DNA of 17,826 nt from Marinilabiliaceae bacterium (lineage in GTDB: Bacteria > Bacteroidota > Bacteroidia > Bacteroidales > Marinilabiliaceae), in the NCBI GenBank assembly GCA_027010905.1, contig JALVBA010000333.1:1-17826 (forward strand), given 5' to 3'. Below the pieces are notes generated by a model that was not told the DNA's origin, did not search any database, and worked only from the letters and a program-made list of their open reading frames with translations. The position numbers and the translations under genes are program-made. Below, in pieces: positions 8,601 to 15,457 of the stretch (positions are counted from its first letter, which is position 1; each line of letters opens with the position of its first letter).

Positions 8601-10027
8601 GGCTCCGGCTTCAGAGTATCTAAAATATTTGTACACAAGGTGAGGTCGGTATTCTCAAAATGAATATCTACCGGATATACATGTACGGCGATTGTATCTT
8701 CATCAAAACAGCTTTTTGAATCGGTAACTCGGTAAACCAAATCATACGTACCGGTTGTAACAGTATTAAAATTGGGAGTTTGGATATTTGTATTGTTGAG
8801 TGGGCCGGTGTCTCCTGTCCAAAGATGCGTGTAAGGGGTTGTTCCCTGCGAAGGATTACCGTCAAGAGTTTGGTCAATTCCGGGACAGAGATATGTAGCA
8901 GGATCTCCAAGAATATTTGCTTCCGGCGCATCCCACACCTGAATTGTTGTTACGCCTGTTGCACTACACCCATCGACATTGGTAATGTCGTAGTTAATAG
9001 TATGTAATCCGGGTCCGGCAACTGAGGGATCAAATGTTCCAACTGATGAGTTTGTAATTCCTGGACCTGACCAGGAGCCTCCCGGGTCAGCAGCAGCAAG
9101 ATTTATGGGAAGTTCATTTTCGCAGAAAGGGCCTACTGCGGTAATGGTTCCATCGGGTAGTGCTACAATTATAGCAATTGCTGTTGTTTCAACAGGAGGA
9201 AAGTCACCATTAATTGGGTCAGCAGGGGGCAAACCGTCATTAGGTACAGTATCGTAGGGGTTACAGTAGTTCCAGTTTCGCAAAGTTACTTCAAAGAAAT
9301 CACCAACATTGTAGCCGGCAGGGATATATATAGACTCCGTTTGATTAAAAGGAGCAACAGGAGCAAGAATAGGTTCGGTGGTCATATTTATTGTACCGCT
9401 AAAAGGGTATGTTTCAACCACACCATTTACTTTAGCTGTATTTATGTTTGTTCCGCCGGTTCCGTAAACCCATTGAATCCAACGTCTCCTGTTATTTGGC
9501 ACGTCATTTTCATCAGGTGGAGTACAGTTCCAGTTACTAACATCATTAAAAGTTACAGTGCCATCGTTACCGTAACAAATAGGAAAAACATCAGGATCAA
9601 TAACCATCTTGCCACCGTTCATATCGTCAGTATCCCAAACGGTAACAATCTGTTCCTGAATAGTGCTGCTGCACGAAGATCCGGCAACAACGAGGTATAC
9701 GGTAGGGTGATAATTACACTTGTCTCCTCCTATAGGATATACATGAGTGTGAGTTACAGCCCACTCCTGAGCACTTACATTTATAGCAGGAATAAGCTCA
9801 GTAGGACTACCATCGTCCCAATCAAAAAGTATTTTTACATCCCCTGTTCCTCCATCATTAACTCCCCGGTAGGTTACTTTCCACGATACATTCACCGGAG
9901 CACACAAGCGATCCGGGTGAATATCGTTGGCTTTTGATAAGATGTTGCAATCCTGCCCTACAGTTACAACTATTCCAAACAGCCAGAGTGTAACAATTAG
10001 AAAAAAGGTTTTTTTTGTTTTGTACAT
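5603..10027 (-). CDS. giant secreted PKD-repeat surface protein with T9SS type B C-terminal domain
   Basis: This is a 1474-residue cell-surface or secreted protein, likely an adhesin or gliding-related filament protein. It has a signal peptide (about 1-24) and a PKD-like N-terminal region (FDWDDGS near 68-74). A stretch of Ig-like, SprB-like repeats follows (about 285-700). Then come eight PKD domains beginning near 705, 790, 874, 958, 1045, 1128, 1211 and 1290. Most carry a W-x-F/Y-GDG-type core, for example WEFGDG (904-909) and WNYGDG (1075-1080). The C-terminal domain (about 1375-1474: FPNAFTPN, then YTRWGEFIFE, GWDGYYRGK and GVYIYKATCKF) matches the gliding-motility-associated type B T9SS signal. 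PKD domains open with GCxP and close with (Y/F)(G/S)CxD(T/S), suggesting disulfides. TAGGGGGC precedes the ATG as a weak ribosome site. PorP/SprF follows, fitting a substrate/partner pair. The ligand is unknown. Confidence 0.95.
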   Translation of the reverse strand: MYKTKKTFFLIVTLWLFGIVVTVGQDCNILSKANDIHPDRLCAPVNVSWKVTYRGVNDGGTGDVKILFDWDDGSPTELIPAINVSAQEWAVTHTHVYPIGGDKCNYHPTVYLVVAGSSCSSTIQEQIVTVWDTDDMNGGKMVIDPDVFPICYGNDGTVTFNDVSNWNCTPPDENDVPNNRRRWIQWVYGTGGTNINTAKVNGVVETYPFSGTINMTTEPILAPVAPFNQTESIYIPAGYNVGDFFEVTLRNWNYCNPYDTVPNDGLPPADPINGDFPPVETTAIAIIVALPDGTITAVGPFCENELPINLAAADPGGSWSGPGITNSSVGTFDPSVAGPGLHTINYDITNVDGCSATGVTTIQVWDAPEANILGDPATYLCPGIDQTLDGNPSQGTTPYTHLWTGDTGPLNNTNIQTPNFNTVTTGTYDLVYRVTDSKSCFDEDTIAVHVYPVDIHFENTDLTLCTNILDTLKPEPKGGSGVYSFHLWSGSRTDLLSNANIEKPTFLSPISGLFKYEYYVKDSQGCEASDSIFVTVHQQPKANAGANDTICGVNNTMNAIPSIGTGTWSLISGAGGVAFADIHDSNTSITVDTYGSYSLEWLEDNSGCEDTDSVNFVFYKIPEPVAAADGDTCGLAFDISVAPDLGAGRWSQSSGPGTVTFFNDTQTSTAVVVSIPGDYVFRWTEANSFGCSGSDSVKVNFYPVPVASIAPFDTSGCNPVIVDFQNSSTNADTYSWNFNDGFISNQKDPSHTFRNPMPTPYTFSIVMVAYNAYGCVDTTTQELTVSPTPISSIATDRGPGCSPITINFDNKSEGATIYEWDMGDGSPLLTNEDVTHTFYNSETFVKSFEVKLAVENSYGCTDTSNTFITVYPQGNFTLTAQPDSGCSPVKIDLISEPGAFSYSWEFGDGQSIQGSNAISHIYENSGNTIATYNVKLYTSSVFGCLDTANIDINVKPSPESNFSYTPKDGCAPVDVQFTNESGNVTSSIWKFGNGDELSLPNDGSASYTYVNNGYAPDSYRVSLVVENVYSCTDSTSSTLNIYPKVTASLSDGDSGCSPHNVTFINGSVNANKFLWNYGDGNSSTKYSGFNTFINTTNNDVTYSVVLTAISNFGCSNTDTTQVTVYRTPQPAFDVTPIKQQMPNSTVTLTNNTPGNSWDYTWLWGDGNGSTDKDPNPYTYSFSGDYDIKLIVEGEHCSDSTNKSIIILTNLPTIDYGPDAEGCPPLTVQFYNNSTESHTFMWEFGDGAVSSEKEPKHTYYASGEYKVKLAVYGPGGTAEAEDVTIKVFDSPKAYFEAVPSRIKIPGQSVSFLNRSTDAISSFWDLGDGNTSTEFSFMYEYKEAGVYDVSLEVTNDEGCKDSYVQLEACTAEQGGKISFPNAFTPNPAGSNGGHYTYGEKENFVFYPYVQEGIDEYTLQIYTRWGEFIFESHDIKIGWDGYYRGKLSPQGVYIYKATCKFGTGLLKVTTGDVTLIR

Positions 10028-10120
10028 TTTAAAGCCCCCTATTTAAACCCTTACATAATAATACAGATCCAAATAAGATTTTATTGCTTTCCCCTTTACT
10101 GAATTTGGTCATCTGTTTTA

Positions 10121-10136
10121 ACTGACTTGTGTCAGT
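10121..10136. promoter_or_regulatory. inverted repeat in the divergent promoter region
   Basis: ACTGAC-TTGT-GTCAGT has perfect 6-bp arms. It lies 94 nt upstream of the PKD protein start and 207 nt upstream of proline dehydrogenase, which diverge from this 316-nt gap (10028-10343). It could be an operator for either gene. No convincing promoter boxes or other elements were identified in the rest of the gap. Confidence 0.3.
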
Positions 10137-10343
10137 ATATGTCACTAAGTCAACTGTTAATGAGATTAATCATTTTTTCATCAGTTTGTATTAGCGATTT
10201 TTGTAATGTCCAATTCATGCATAACCCCATTATAGGATTAATAATTTCATTTGGATAACTATGTTAATTAATACGAGATTGTTGACAAATAGTTCCAAAA
10301 AGTTGATTAAATAACACCAAGAGCATATAAAAAATTTGCAATA

Positions 10344-11255
10344 ATGATTAATAAACTGATAGCAAACATGATTCCTCTGTTTCCCAAAAAACTTATTTGG
10401 GTGTTTTCGAAAAGGTATATTGCAGGACAGAATATCGATCAGGCAGTTTCGGTATCAAAACATTTGAATGCCGATAATATGAAGATTACTGTTGACCTTT
10501 TAGGTGAATTTGCCTCAGACCTAAGTGAGGCAACAAAAAACAAGGAGGAGTATCTGGAGATAATTGAGCGATTTGAGAAGGAGAAGATTAGTGGTAACTA
10601 CTCTTTGAAACCAACCTCGTTTGGACTGCTGCTCGATAAGGATATTTGCTATAGCAATGTGAGAGAGATTGTGGCAAAGGCAGCTGAGTATAATAATTTT
10701 CTCAGAGTTGACATGGAGGATTCCCCATGCGTTGATCTTGAGATAGAGATGTTCAGAAAACTGAAAGCAGAATTCCCGAATAATGTGGGGCTTGTACTTC
10801 AATCGTACATGAGACGTACAATGCAGGATGTTGAAGATATGATGGATATGCATAGCGATGAGACTCCCCTGAATTTCAGACTGTGTAAAGGTATCTATGT
10901 TGAACCTAAAGAGATTGCCTACAAAGATTATCAGGAGGTGAACGATAATTACGTCAAACTGCTCGATTACATGTTACGTAATAAAATATATGTAGGTATT
11001 GCCACGCATGACAAACCATTGGTTAAGGCAGCATACGAGCTGATTGAAAAGTACAATGTGCCCAAAGATAAATATGAGTTTCAAATGTTATACGGTGTCA
11101 CCCCCGACCTTAGACAGAGCATCGTTGACAAGGGGTACACTATGCGTGTTTATGTTCCTTTCGGGAATGAGTGGTTTGGATACAGCACACGCCGTTTGAA
11201 AGAGAACCCGAAGATGGCAAACCATATAATTAAGGCTCTGTTTGTAAGAGGATAG
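10344..11255 (+). CDS. proline dehydrogenase (monofunctional, FAD-dependent)
   Basis: This enzyme oxidises L-proline to pyrroline-5-carboxylate, passing electrons through FAD to the quinone pool; it is the first step of proline catabolism. The 303-residue length fits monofunctional bacterial PRODH rather than bifunctional PutA. Family motifs occur in barrel order: DLLGE (51-55), KPTSFGL (89-95), RVDMEDS (121-127), LQSYMRRT (152-159), RLCKGIYVEP (179-188), ATHD (220-223), FQMLYGV (246-252), YVPFG (270-274) and YSTRRLKENP (280-289). The last motif carries the paired arginines that bind the proline carboxylate. No signal peptide is present, so it is cytosolic and at most membrane-associated. It is a single gene whose P5C dehydrogenase partner is not in this window. 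It could feed the same quinone pool used by the cytochrome b/Rieske cluster at the right, which is inference. Confidence 0.94.
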   Translation: MINKLIANMIPLFPKKLIWVFSKRYIAGQNIDQAVSVSKHLNADNMKITVDLLGEFASDLSEATKNKEEYLEIIERFEKEKISGNYSLKPTSFGLLLDKDICYSNVREIVAKAAEYNNFLRVDMEDSPCVDLEIEMFRKLKAEFPNNVGLVLQSYMRRTMQDVEDMMDMHSDETPLNFRLCKGIYVEPKEIAYKDYQEVNDNYVKLLDYMLRNKIYVGIATHDKPLVKAAYELIEKYNVPKDKYEFQMLYGVTPDLRQSIVDKGYTMRVYVPFGNEWFGYSTRRLKENPKMANHIIKALFVRG

Positions 11256-11266
11256 TATTTAGGAAA

Positions 11267-11308
11267 GTGAAAAGTAAAAAGGCAAAAAGCAAAAGTAATA
11301 GGCTAAGA
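11267..11308 (+). repeat. purine-rich 7-bp tandem repeat spacer (copy 3)
   Basis: Starting 11 bases after the proline dehydrogenase stop the sequence reads as heptamers GTGAAAA, GTAAAAA, GGCAAAA, AGCAAAA, GTAATAG, GCTAAGA. GTAAAAAGGCA is identical to copy 2. No normal terminator hairpin is visible between the two convergent genes here, so this repeat is the only structure at the 3' end. Confidence 0.6.
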
Positions 11309-11320
11309 AGGTAGATTGAT

Positions 11321-12451
11321 TTACAAAACAAAATCAAGGAAGTTATCTCTGTTAATAACCTCAACCTCCGTTTTGTACTGATCTCTCCACAATGCAGGCG
11401 TTCTCACTTTTGAGGATTTGAGTTTGAATTCAAAAGCAAATAGAGCTCCCTCTCTCTCCTCAACGTAATCTATCTCAGCACCTGAGTACGATCGCCAAAA
11501 AAATCTACTAAAACTAACCCTCTCGTAGCTGAGCTTTTTCATTCTCTCTACGGTTAAGAAATTCTCCCATAAAGCTCCGGCATCATTCCTAACACTCAGT
11601 GGGTTCAGGTTATTGATAAGGATATTTCTGATACCGAGGTCATAGAAGTAATACTTTTGCGACTTCTTTATCTCTTTACGTGGATTTTTGCTGAATGCCG
11701 GCACACGAAATATTATGAATGCCTGTTCAAGCAGATACAAGTATCGCTCTACAGTCTCCCTGTTCAACCCTAACTGCCTTCCTAATTCGTGTATGCTCAC
11801 CTGCGAGCCTATTTGAAATGCCAGCAATCTCAGAAGCTCATTTATCTTCATGGGAAATTTTATCTGTTCAAGCTCAATAATATCTTTATAGATATAGGAA
11901 GATGCAATATCCAACAGGTAATCTTCTTTCTCATTATTAGCTGTAATATTAAGCACTTCAGGATAAAGGCCAAAAATCAGCCACTCTTCTAATCTGTCAT
12001 TAAGCTCAAAAGGGTTATAAATTTCAGCAACCTCTTTCACTGCTAGTGGGAACAGAGAGAAAGTTTTTTTTCGACCTGCTAACGATTCAGAAACCTTACC
12101 GGATAATAGAAATGAAGACGACCCTGTTACCAATAATTTTACCTCAGGTATCTCGTCATGGAGTATCTTTAAGGTAATGCCTATTTCCGGTATCCTCTGC
12201 CCTTCGTCAATAAACAGAAGTTCATACCCTGACACCAACCCTCTCAGCTTGGTTAAATCTCTGCTCGATAAAACATCCACAAACTTCAGTTGATCTCCAT
12301 TGACATAAAGAGTTTTTAATCCTGACTTTTCAACAAGCCCCTTTGCCAGAGTGGTTTTACCCGCCTGACGAGGACCATAAATCAAAACCACTTTCATGCT
12401 CTTTTTCAGATCTTTAATTATCTGTCCCGATATAGTTCTTGGAATAAGCAT
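11321..12451 (-). CDS. AAA-type ATPase with DUF4143 C-terminal domain
   Basis: A 376-residue member of the AAA_14/DUF4143 ATPase group, common in multiple copies in Bacteroidota; its cellular role is not established. The N-terminal ATPase has Walker A GPRQAGKTT (26-34), Walker B LLFIDEGQ (78-85) and sensor-like TGSSS (109-113). The middle has a winged-helix/HTH-like stretch (about 213-245: QVSIHELGRQLGL then TVERYLYLLEQ). The C-terminal DUF4143 region keeps a PD-(D/E)xK nuclease-like set: LWENFL (Glu296), GAEIDYV (Asp328) and FEFK (Glu341, Lys343). Whether it cuts DNA is unknown. The start ATG lies 6 nt after a strong stem-loop, and three 32-bp repeats precede that, so expression is probably controlled. 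It is convergent with proline dehydrogenase. Genes of this type are often horizontally mobile. Confidence 0.9.
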   Translation of the reverse strand: MLIPRTISGQIIKDLKKSMKVVLIYGPRQAGKTTLAKGLVEKSGLKTLYVNGDQLKFVDVLSSRDLTKLRGLVSGYELLFIDEGQRIPEIGITLKILHDEIPEVKLLVTGSSSFLLSGKVSESLAGRKKTFSLFPLAVKEVAEIYNPFELNDRLEEWLIFGLYPEVLNITANNEKEDYLLDIASSYIYKDIIELEQIKFPMKINELLRLLAFQIGSQVSIHELGRQLGLNRETVERYLYLLEQAFIIFRVPAFSKNPRKEIKKSQKYYFYDLGIRNILINNLNPLSVRNDAGALWENFLTVERMKKLSYERVSFSRFFWRSYSGAEIDYVEEREGALFAFEFKLKSSKVRTPALWRDQYKTEVEVINRDNFLDFVL

Positions 12452-12457
12452 AGCAAT

Positions 12458-12483
12458 CCTTTCGTTATTTTCAATAACAAAGG
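12458..12483 (-). promoter_or_regulatory. stem-loop over the ribosome-binding region of the ATPase gene
   Basis: In + strand terms CCTTT(C)GTTATT and AATAACAAAGG pair over 11 bp with one bulged base and a 3-base loop. In the - strand mRNA the 3' arm contains GAAAGG, about 7-12 nt before the ATG at 12451, where a Shine-Dalgarno-like site would be. Folding would hide it. Alternatively the DNA inverted repeat is an operator. Confidence 0.5.
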
Positions 12484-12494
12484 TATGAAATTTT

Positions 12495-12577
12495 ATGGTT
12501 AACCGTAAATTTTAAGTCTAATTTTTATGGTTGACCGTAGATTTTAAGCCTAAAATTTATGGTTGACCGTAGATATT
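12495..12577. repeat. three tandem copies of a 32-bp repeat upstream of the ATPase gene
   Basis: ATGGTTRACCGTARAT begins at 12495, 12527 and 12559, exactly 32 bases apart. The first two copies agree at 27 of 32 positions; the third is complete only for its first ~16 bases. Copy 1 contains the near-palindrome TTTATGGTTAACCGTAAA. The block sits 44-126 nt upstream of the ATPase start. The 32-bp period is about three helical turns, so bound proteins would lie on one face. Tandem operator sites are likely. The linker parts are conserved too, which rules out a CRISPR. Confidence 0.75.
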
Positions 12578-12624
12578 CGTAAAAAACTACTAATATCCAT
12601 CTAAAATATTCAACAAGGGTAGCC

Positions 12625-14922
12625 CTACTTCACCACACTACGCAACTGCTGTACATTAGCATCATCAGGGAATTTTAGAATCATCTCTTTAGCTAGTGCC
12701 ATTGCTTCTACAGCTTTTTTATTCTTATTATAGAAAGAGTAGAGATTTGCATAGTTAGTAACATCATCAGGATTTTTTCTAATTGCTATTTTGAGATACC
12801 TTACAGCACTATCGTAATCATTAAAAAACTCATACATCATTGCAATATTATAATCAACCCTGGAGTTGTCAGGCATCCCTTCTGAAGCTTTTAAAAGATA
12901 TTTCAGTGACTCCTTGTACTTTTTCGTTTCTGAAAGCACAAGCCCCAGACTATAAGCAAACGATGCATCGTCAGGATGTTTTGCAACAACCATACGGAGA
13001 TACTTCTCAGCCTTTTCGGGCTTACCCATGGCACTGTACAGATAGGAGATATTTACTTTTGCAACATCAAGTTCAGAATCCTGTTTCAGGGCACTTAGAA
13101 AGAACTTCTCAGCCAGAGGATAGTTCTTACGGACATAATAGAAGTTTCCCAGACTGAACTTCCCCATAGGGAAATCAGAGCTGTAGATTAAAACCTCCTC
13201 ATACTCCTTTAACGCTGCATGAAACTTTCTTTTGTACTTAGCTGGAACTCTGTCATCAGTAAGAAATGAGAGTTTGTTCGTTGTCTCCATCCTCACAGCT
13301 TTTGCCTCATCACTCAACATTGGCAACAGCCTGTTAATATCCTGTTGCGACTGAATCTGAAATGTTCTTACGGCAATGAGTCGCATCTGAGGGTCAATAT
13401 CATTCATGGCCGAATATAAGACTTTGTAACTGCTGTCTGATTCAAAAGTCAATCTGGACAAAGCAGTTGCCTTCTTACTAATTGGATAAACCTCTATTGG
13501 TGATTTAAATATCTCGATAAGTTTCCTGTCAACTCCTTTAACACCTTGTTGAGCATCAAATATTGCTTCTCCAAACTGAAAGTGTCGGCTTGTGCCAAAC
13601 CATTTCTCAACATAGCCTGAAGCCCATTTGTTACTCTTATCCGTATGGCACTGGTTACAAGCATTGGGTGTGCCTAACTTCTCCGAAAGATCAGGACGAG
13701 GCATTCTGAAGCTATGGTCTCGTCTGTAATCAACACCCATATAGTTGCCTCCATGCATGTGGCAGTTGTAACACTGCGTTCCCGAACCAACCTCAAATTT
13801 CACACCTGACTCTGAAATTACTGCTTTCCCTTTCTCACCAAAACCCTTGTGATGATTATGTACAGGTGTATCGTAATCGGCAGCTTTATGGCACTGTAAA
13901 CAGAGTTGATTATCCTCTACAGGCAGAACCAGTTTGCCTGAGTGTACATTGTGACAGTCGTTACACTGAACATCATTCACAAACATCTTACTCTGAGTAA
14001 AAGAGCCCCAGACATAATCCTCATCCTTTATTTGCCCATCAACATAATAGTTGGGTTCAATGGGTAGAACGGGGATAAGATGGTCGTAAATATTTTTAGA
14101 GTGATAGTCGTAATCGTTCATTGTACTGCGACGCGAATGACACCGGGCACATTTATCAACATACTCAACATTAGTAAGTCCGCTGGTTTTTTCAACCAAA
14201 CCATAGTTAGGTATCTTCTTCTGAGCATAGTTAGGCATATTGGCCCATTCGACGTGGTAGGATGAAGGTCCGTGACACGCTTCGCAACTAACATTTATCT
14301 CCGACCATGTAGTGTGGTAACTATCCGTTTTATAATCATATCCCTTCTCCAGATTAGTAGAGTGACAATAAGCACACATCGAATTCCAGTTTTGAGCCTG
14401 ATTAGTCCAGTGCAACCAGTTCTTATAGTCAACATTCTCATCTTTGTAGGTAGAGTCGGGCATGTAATACCACACTTTATCCAGTGTGTTCCAGGTAAGA
14501 GCCAGCGTTTGCAGTCTGCCACTCGGAAATTCGACGAGATAATTTTGCAGCGGAGTCCATCCAAAAACATAATTCACCTCATAGTCCTGCATCTTACCCT
14601 CAACACCATCGGTATGTACCATAAACTTTTTACCGTCGCGAAACATACGATGAACAAGACCATTATTGCTTTTTAAAGTTGCATTATTAAAGTCGGCAAG
14701 TACCGTTGAGTCATTGGCCACATCCATAGACCTATCATGGTCAGAACCCTTCCAATCGTTAAACTCTGCTTCATGGCACTCGATACACGCCTCTTTTCCC
14801 ACATACTCATACTTTGGTTTATTGGATTGCTCTTGCGAAAAGTACAGACGCTTAACAAGGTATGCCGGATATAACATCAGGATAACAAGTGTGAGAATCA
14901 GTTTGAGTTTTGCATATTTCAT
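12625..14922 (-). CDS. octaheme cytochrome c with C-terminal TPR domain, membrane-anchored
   Basis: This 765-residue protein probably accepts electrons from the Rieske/cytochrome b pair encoded upstream and carries them in the periplasm. Residues about 7-27 form one hydrophobic N-terminal anchor or uncleaved signal. Eight CxxCH heme sites follow: C46IECH, C183AYCH, C213EACH, C258ARCH, C320NDCH, C341LQCH, C384YNCH and C422NQCH. The cytochrome part ends near 460. Residues 480-560 look like HEAT-type helices, and about 575-760 contain TPR units (GNFYYVRKNYPLAEKFF, YLYSAMGKPEKAEKYL, GLVLSETKKYKESLKYL and YEFFNDYDSAVRYL). The architecture resembles cytochrome c554/NrfA-related multiheme proteins fused to repeats; the terminal acceptor cannot be read from sequence. 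It is last in the cluster, 65 nt after the Rieske gene across an 8-bp tandem repeat. The ATG at 14922 gives the membrane anchor. Confidence 0.92.
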   Translation of the reverse strand: MKYAKLKLILTLVILMLYPAYLVKRLYFSQEQSNKPKYEYVGKEACIECHEAEFNDWKGSDHDRSMDVANDSTVLADFNNATLKSNNGLVHRMFRDGKKFMVHTDGVEGKMQDYEVNYVFGWTPLQNYLVEFPSGRLQTLALTWNTLDKVWYYMPDSTYKDENVDYKNWLHWTNQAQNWNSMCAYCHSTNLEKGYDYKTDSYHTTWSEINVSCEACHGPSSYHVEWANMPNYAQKKIPNYGLVEKTSGLTNVEYVDKCARCHSRRSTMNDYDYHSKNIYDHLIPVLPIEPNYYVDGQIKDEDYVWGSFTQSKMFVNDVQCNDCHNVHSGKLVLPVEDNQLCLQCHKAADYDTPVHNHHKGFGEKGKAVISESGVKFEVGSGTQCYNCHMHGGNYMGVDYRRDHSFRMPRPDLSEKLGTPNACNQCHTDKSNKWASGYVEKWFGTSRHFQFGEAIFDAQQGVKGVDRKLIEIFKSPIEVYPISKKATALSRLTFESDSSYKVLYSAMNDIDPQMRLIAVRTFQIQSQQDINRLLPMLSDEAKAVRMETTNKLSFLTDDRVPAKYKRKFHAALKEYEEVLIYSSDFPMGKFSLGNFYYVRKNYPLAEKFFLSALKQDSELDVAKVNISYLYSAMGKPEKAEKYLRMVVAKHPDDASFAYSLGLVLSETKKYKESLKYLLKASEGMPDNSRVDYNIAMMYEFFNDYDSAVRYLKIAIRKNPDDVTNYANLYSFYNKNKKAVEAMALAKEMILKFPDDANVQQLRSVVK

Positions 14923-14925
14923 TAA

Positions 14926-14957
14926 TTATATGGTTTCATGGTTAAAGGGTTACATGG
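14926..14957 (-). repeat. four 8-bp tandem units between Rieske and cytochrome c genes
   Basis: In + strand terms the units are TTATATGG, TTTCATGG, TTAAAGGG, TTACATGG, uninterrupted. In the transcript (- strand) they read CCATGTAA, CCCTTTAA, CCATGAAA, CCATATAA and end 4 bases before the octaheme gene's start. The - strand units contain ATGs that could attract ribosomes, but each is out of use as a gene start. The design equals the TAAAC block after ettA. Confidence 0.65.
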
Positions 14958-14987
14958 CCGGATTGTTAAAATCATTATCAAATCATC

Positions 14988-15455
14988 TTACCCATAAACC
15001 AACTGCGACCGTTCAAATCGTCTTCTTTTTTGAGGATGATTAACATCAACCTTTACAATACCATTTTTTATCTGCACTGGCAGTGTATCCAAAGGTCTTG
15101 TTGCCGGTGGTGACAACACCTCTCCCTTAATGTTAAATGCTGATGCGTGGCACGGGCAAACGAAACTCCCACTCCCCTCGTCAAACCGGATAGTACAGCC
15201 AAGGTGAGTACACCGATACGACACGGCAATAACCCCTCCATCATCAAACTTATACAGATAAAACTTACCTGATGAGAAGGGATAAATCCGGCCGGGTTCA
15301 AAATCTTTCAGATGTCTGGCTTCAAATATATCTTCTGTATCCAAATCCTTCTCTTTGTTCCCCTTAAAAAAATCGAACAGAAGATAGGCAGATTGAGCTC
15401 CAAAAAGAAATAGAATCAATCGCTTCAAGAAGCTTCGTCTTCTTATAACTTTCAT
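14988..15455 (-). CDS. Rieske [2Fe-2S] protein of a bc-type quinol-oxidising complex
   Basis: This subunit takes one electron from quinol at the Qo site and hands it to a c-type cytochrome. The 155-residue protein starts with RRRSFLKR (5-12), a Tat-type motif, followed by a membrane anchor (about 13-30). The cluster motifs are C82THLGC87 and C100PCH103: ligands Cys82, His84, Cys100 and His103, with Cys87 and Cys102 placed for the stabilising disulfide. GEVLSPPATRPL (111-122) matches the conserved Pro loop after the cluster-binding region. The ATG is only 2 nt after the SIMPL gene's stop (TAG GG ATG), so translation is likely coupled. Its position between cytochrome b and an octaheme cytochrome supports a role in that complex rather than as a ring-hydroxylating oxygenase ferredoxin. 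Confidence 0.93.
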   Translation of the reverse strand: MKVIRRRSFLKRLILFLFGAQSAYLLFDFFKGNKEKDLDTEDIFEARHLKDFEPGRIYPFSSGKFYLYKFDDGGVIAVSYRCTHLGCTIRFDEGSGSFVCPCHASAFNIKGEVLSPPATRPLDTLPVQIKNGIVKVDVNHPQKRRRFERSQLVYG

Positions 15456-15457
15456 CC

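Noticed and set aside
9341..9937. 198-codon + strand frame opposite the PKD gene
   Set aside because: It lies wholly antisense to a well-supported coding region, has biased residues without domain features, and no ribosome site; it is a shadow frame.
10140..10185. Terminator-like AATGA/TCATT plus T-run in the divergent gap
   Set aside because: The stem is only 5 A/T-rich pairs and no gene would need a terminator between two divergent starts.
10140..10343. Promoter for proline dehydrogenase
   Set aside because: Several TTTG and a TTGACA sequence occur, but none has a fitting -7 or -10 box at proper spacing.
12495..12577. Possible short CRISPR array
   Set aside because: The period is 32 bp, but the whole unit including the would-be spacer is conserved between copies 1 and 2, and no cas genes are near.
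14272..15043. Overlapping + strand frames across the octaheme and Rieske genes
   Set aside because: They are antisense to genes with clear heme and iron-sulfur motifs and carry no recognisable features.
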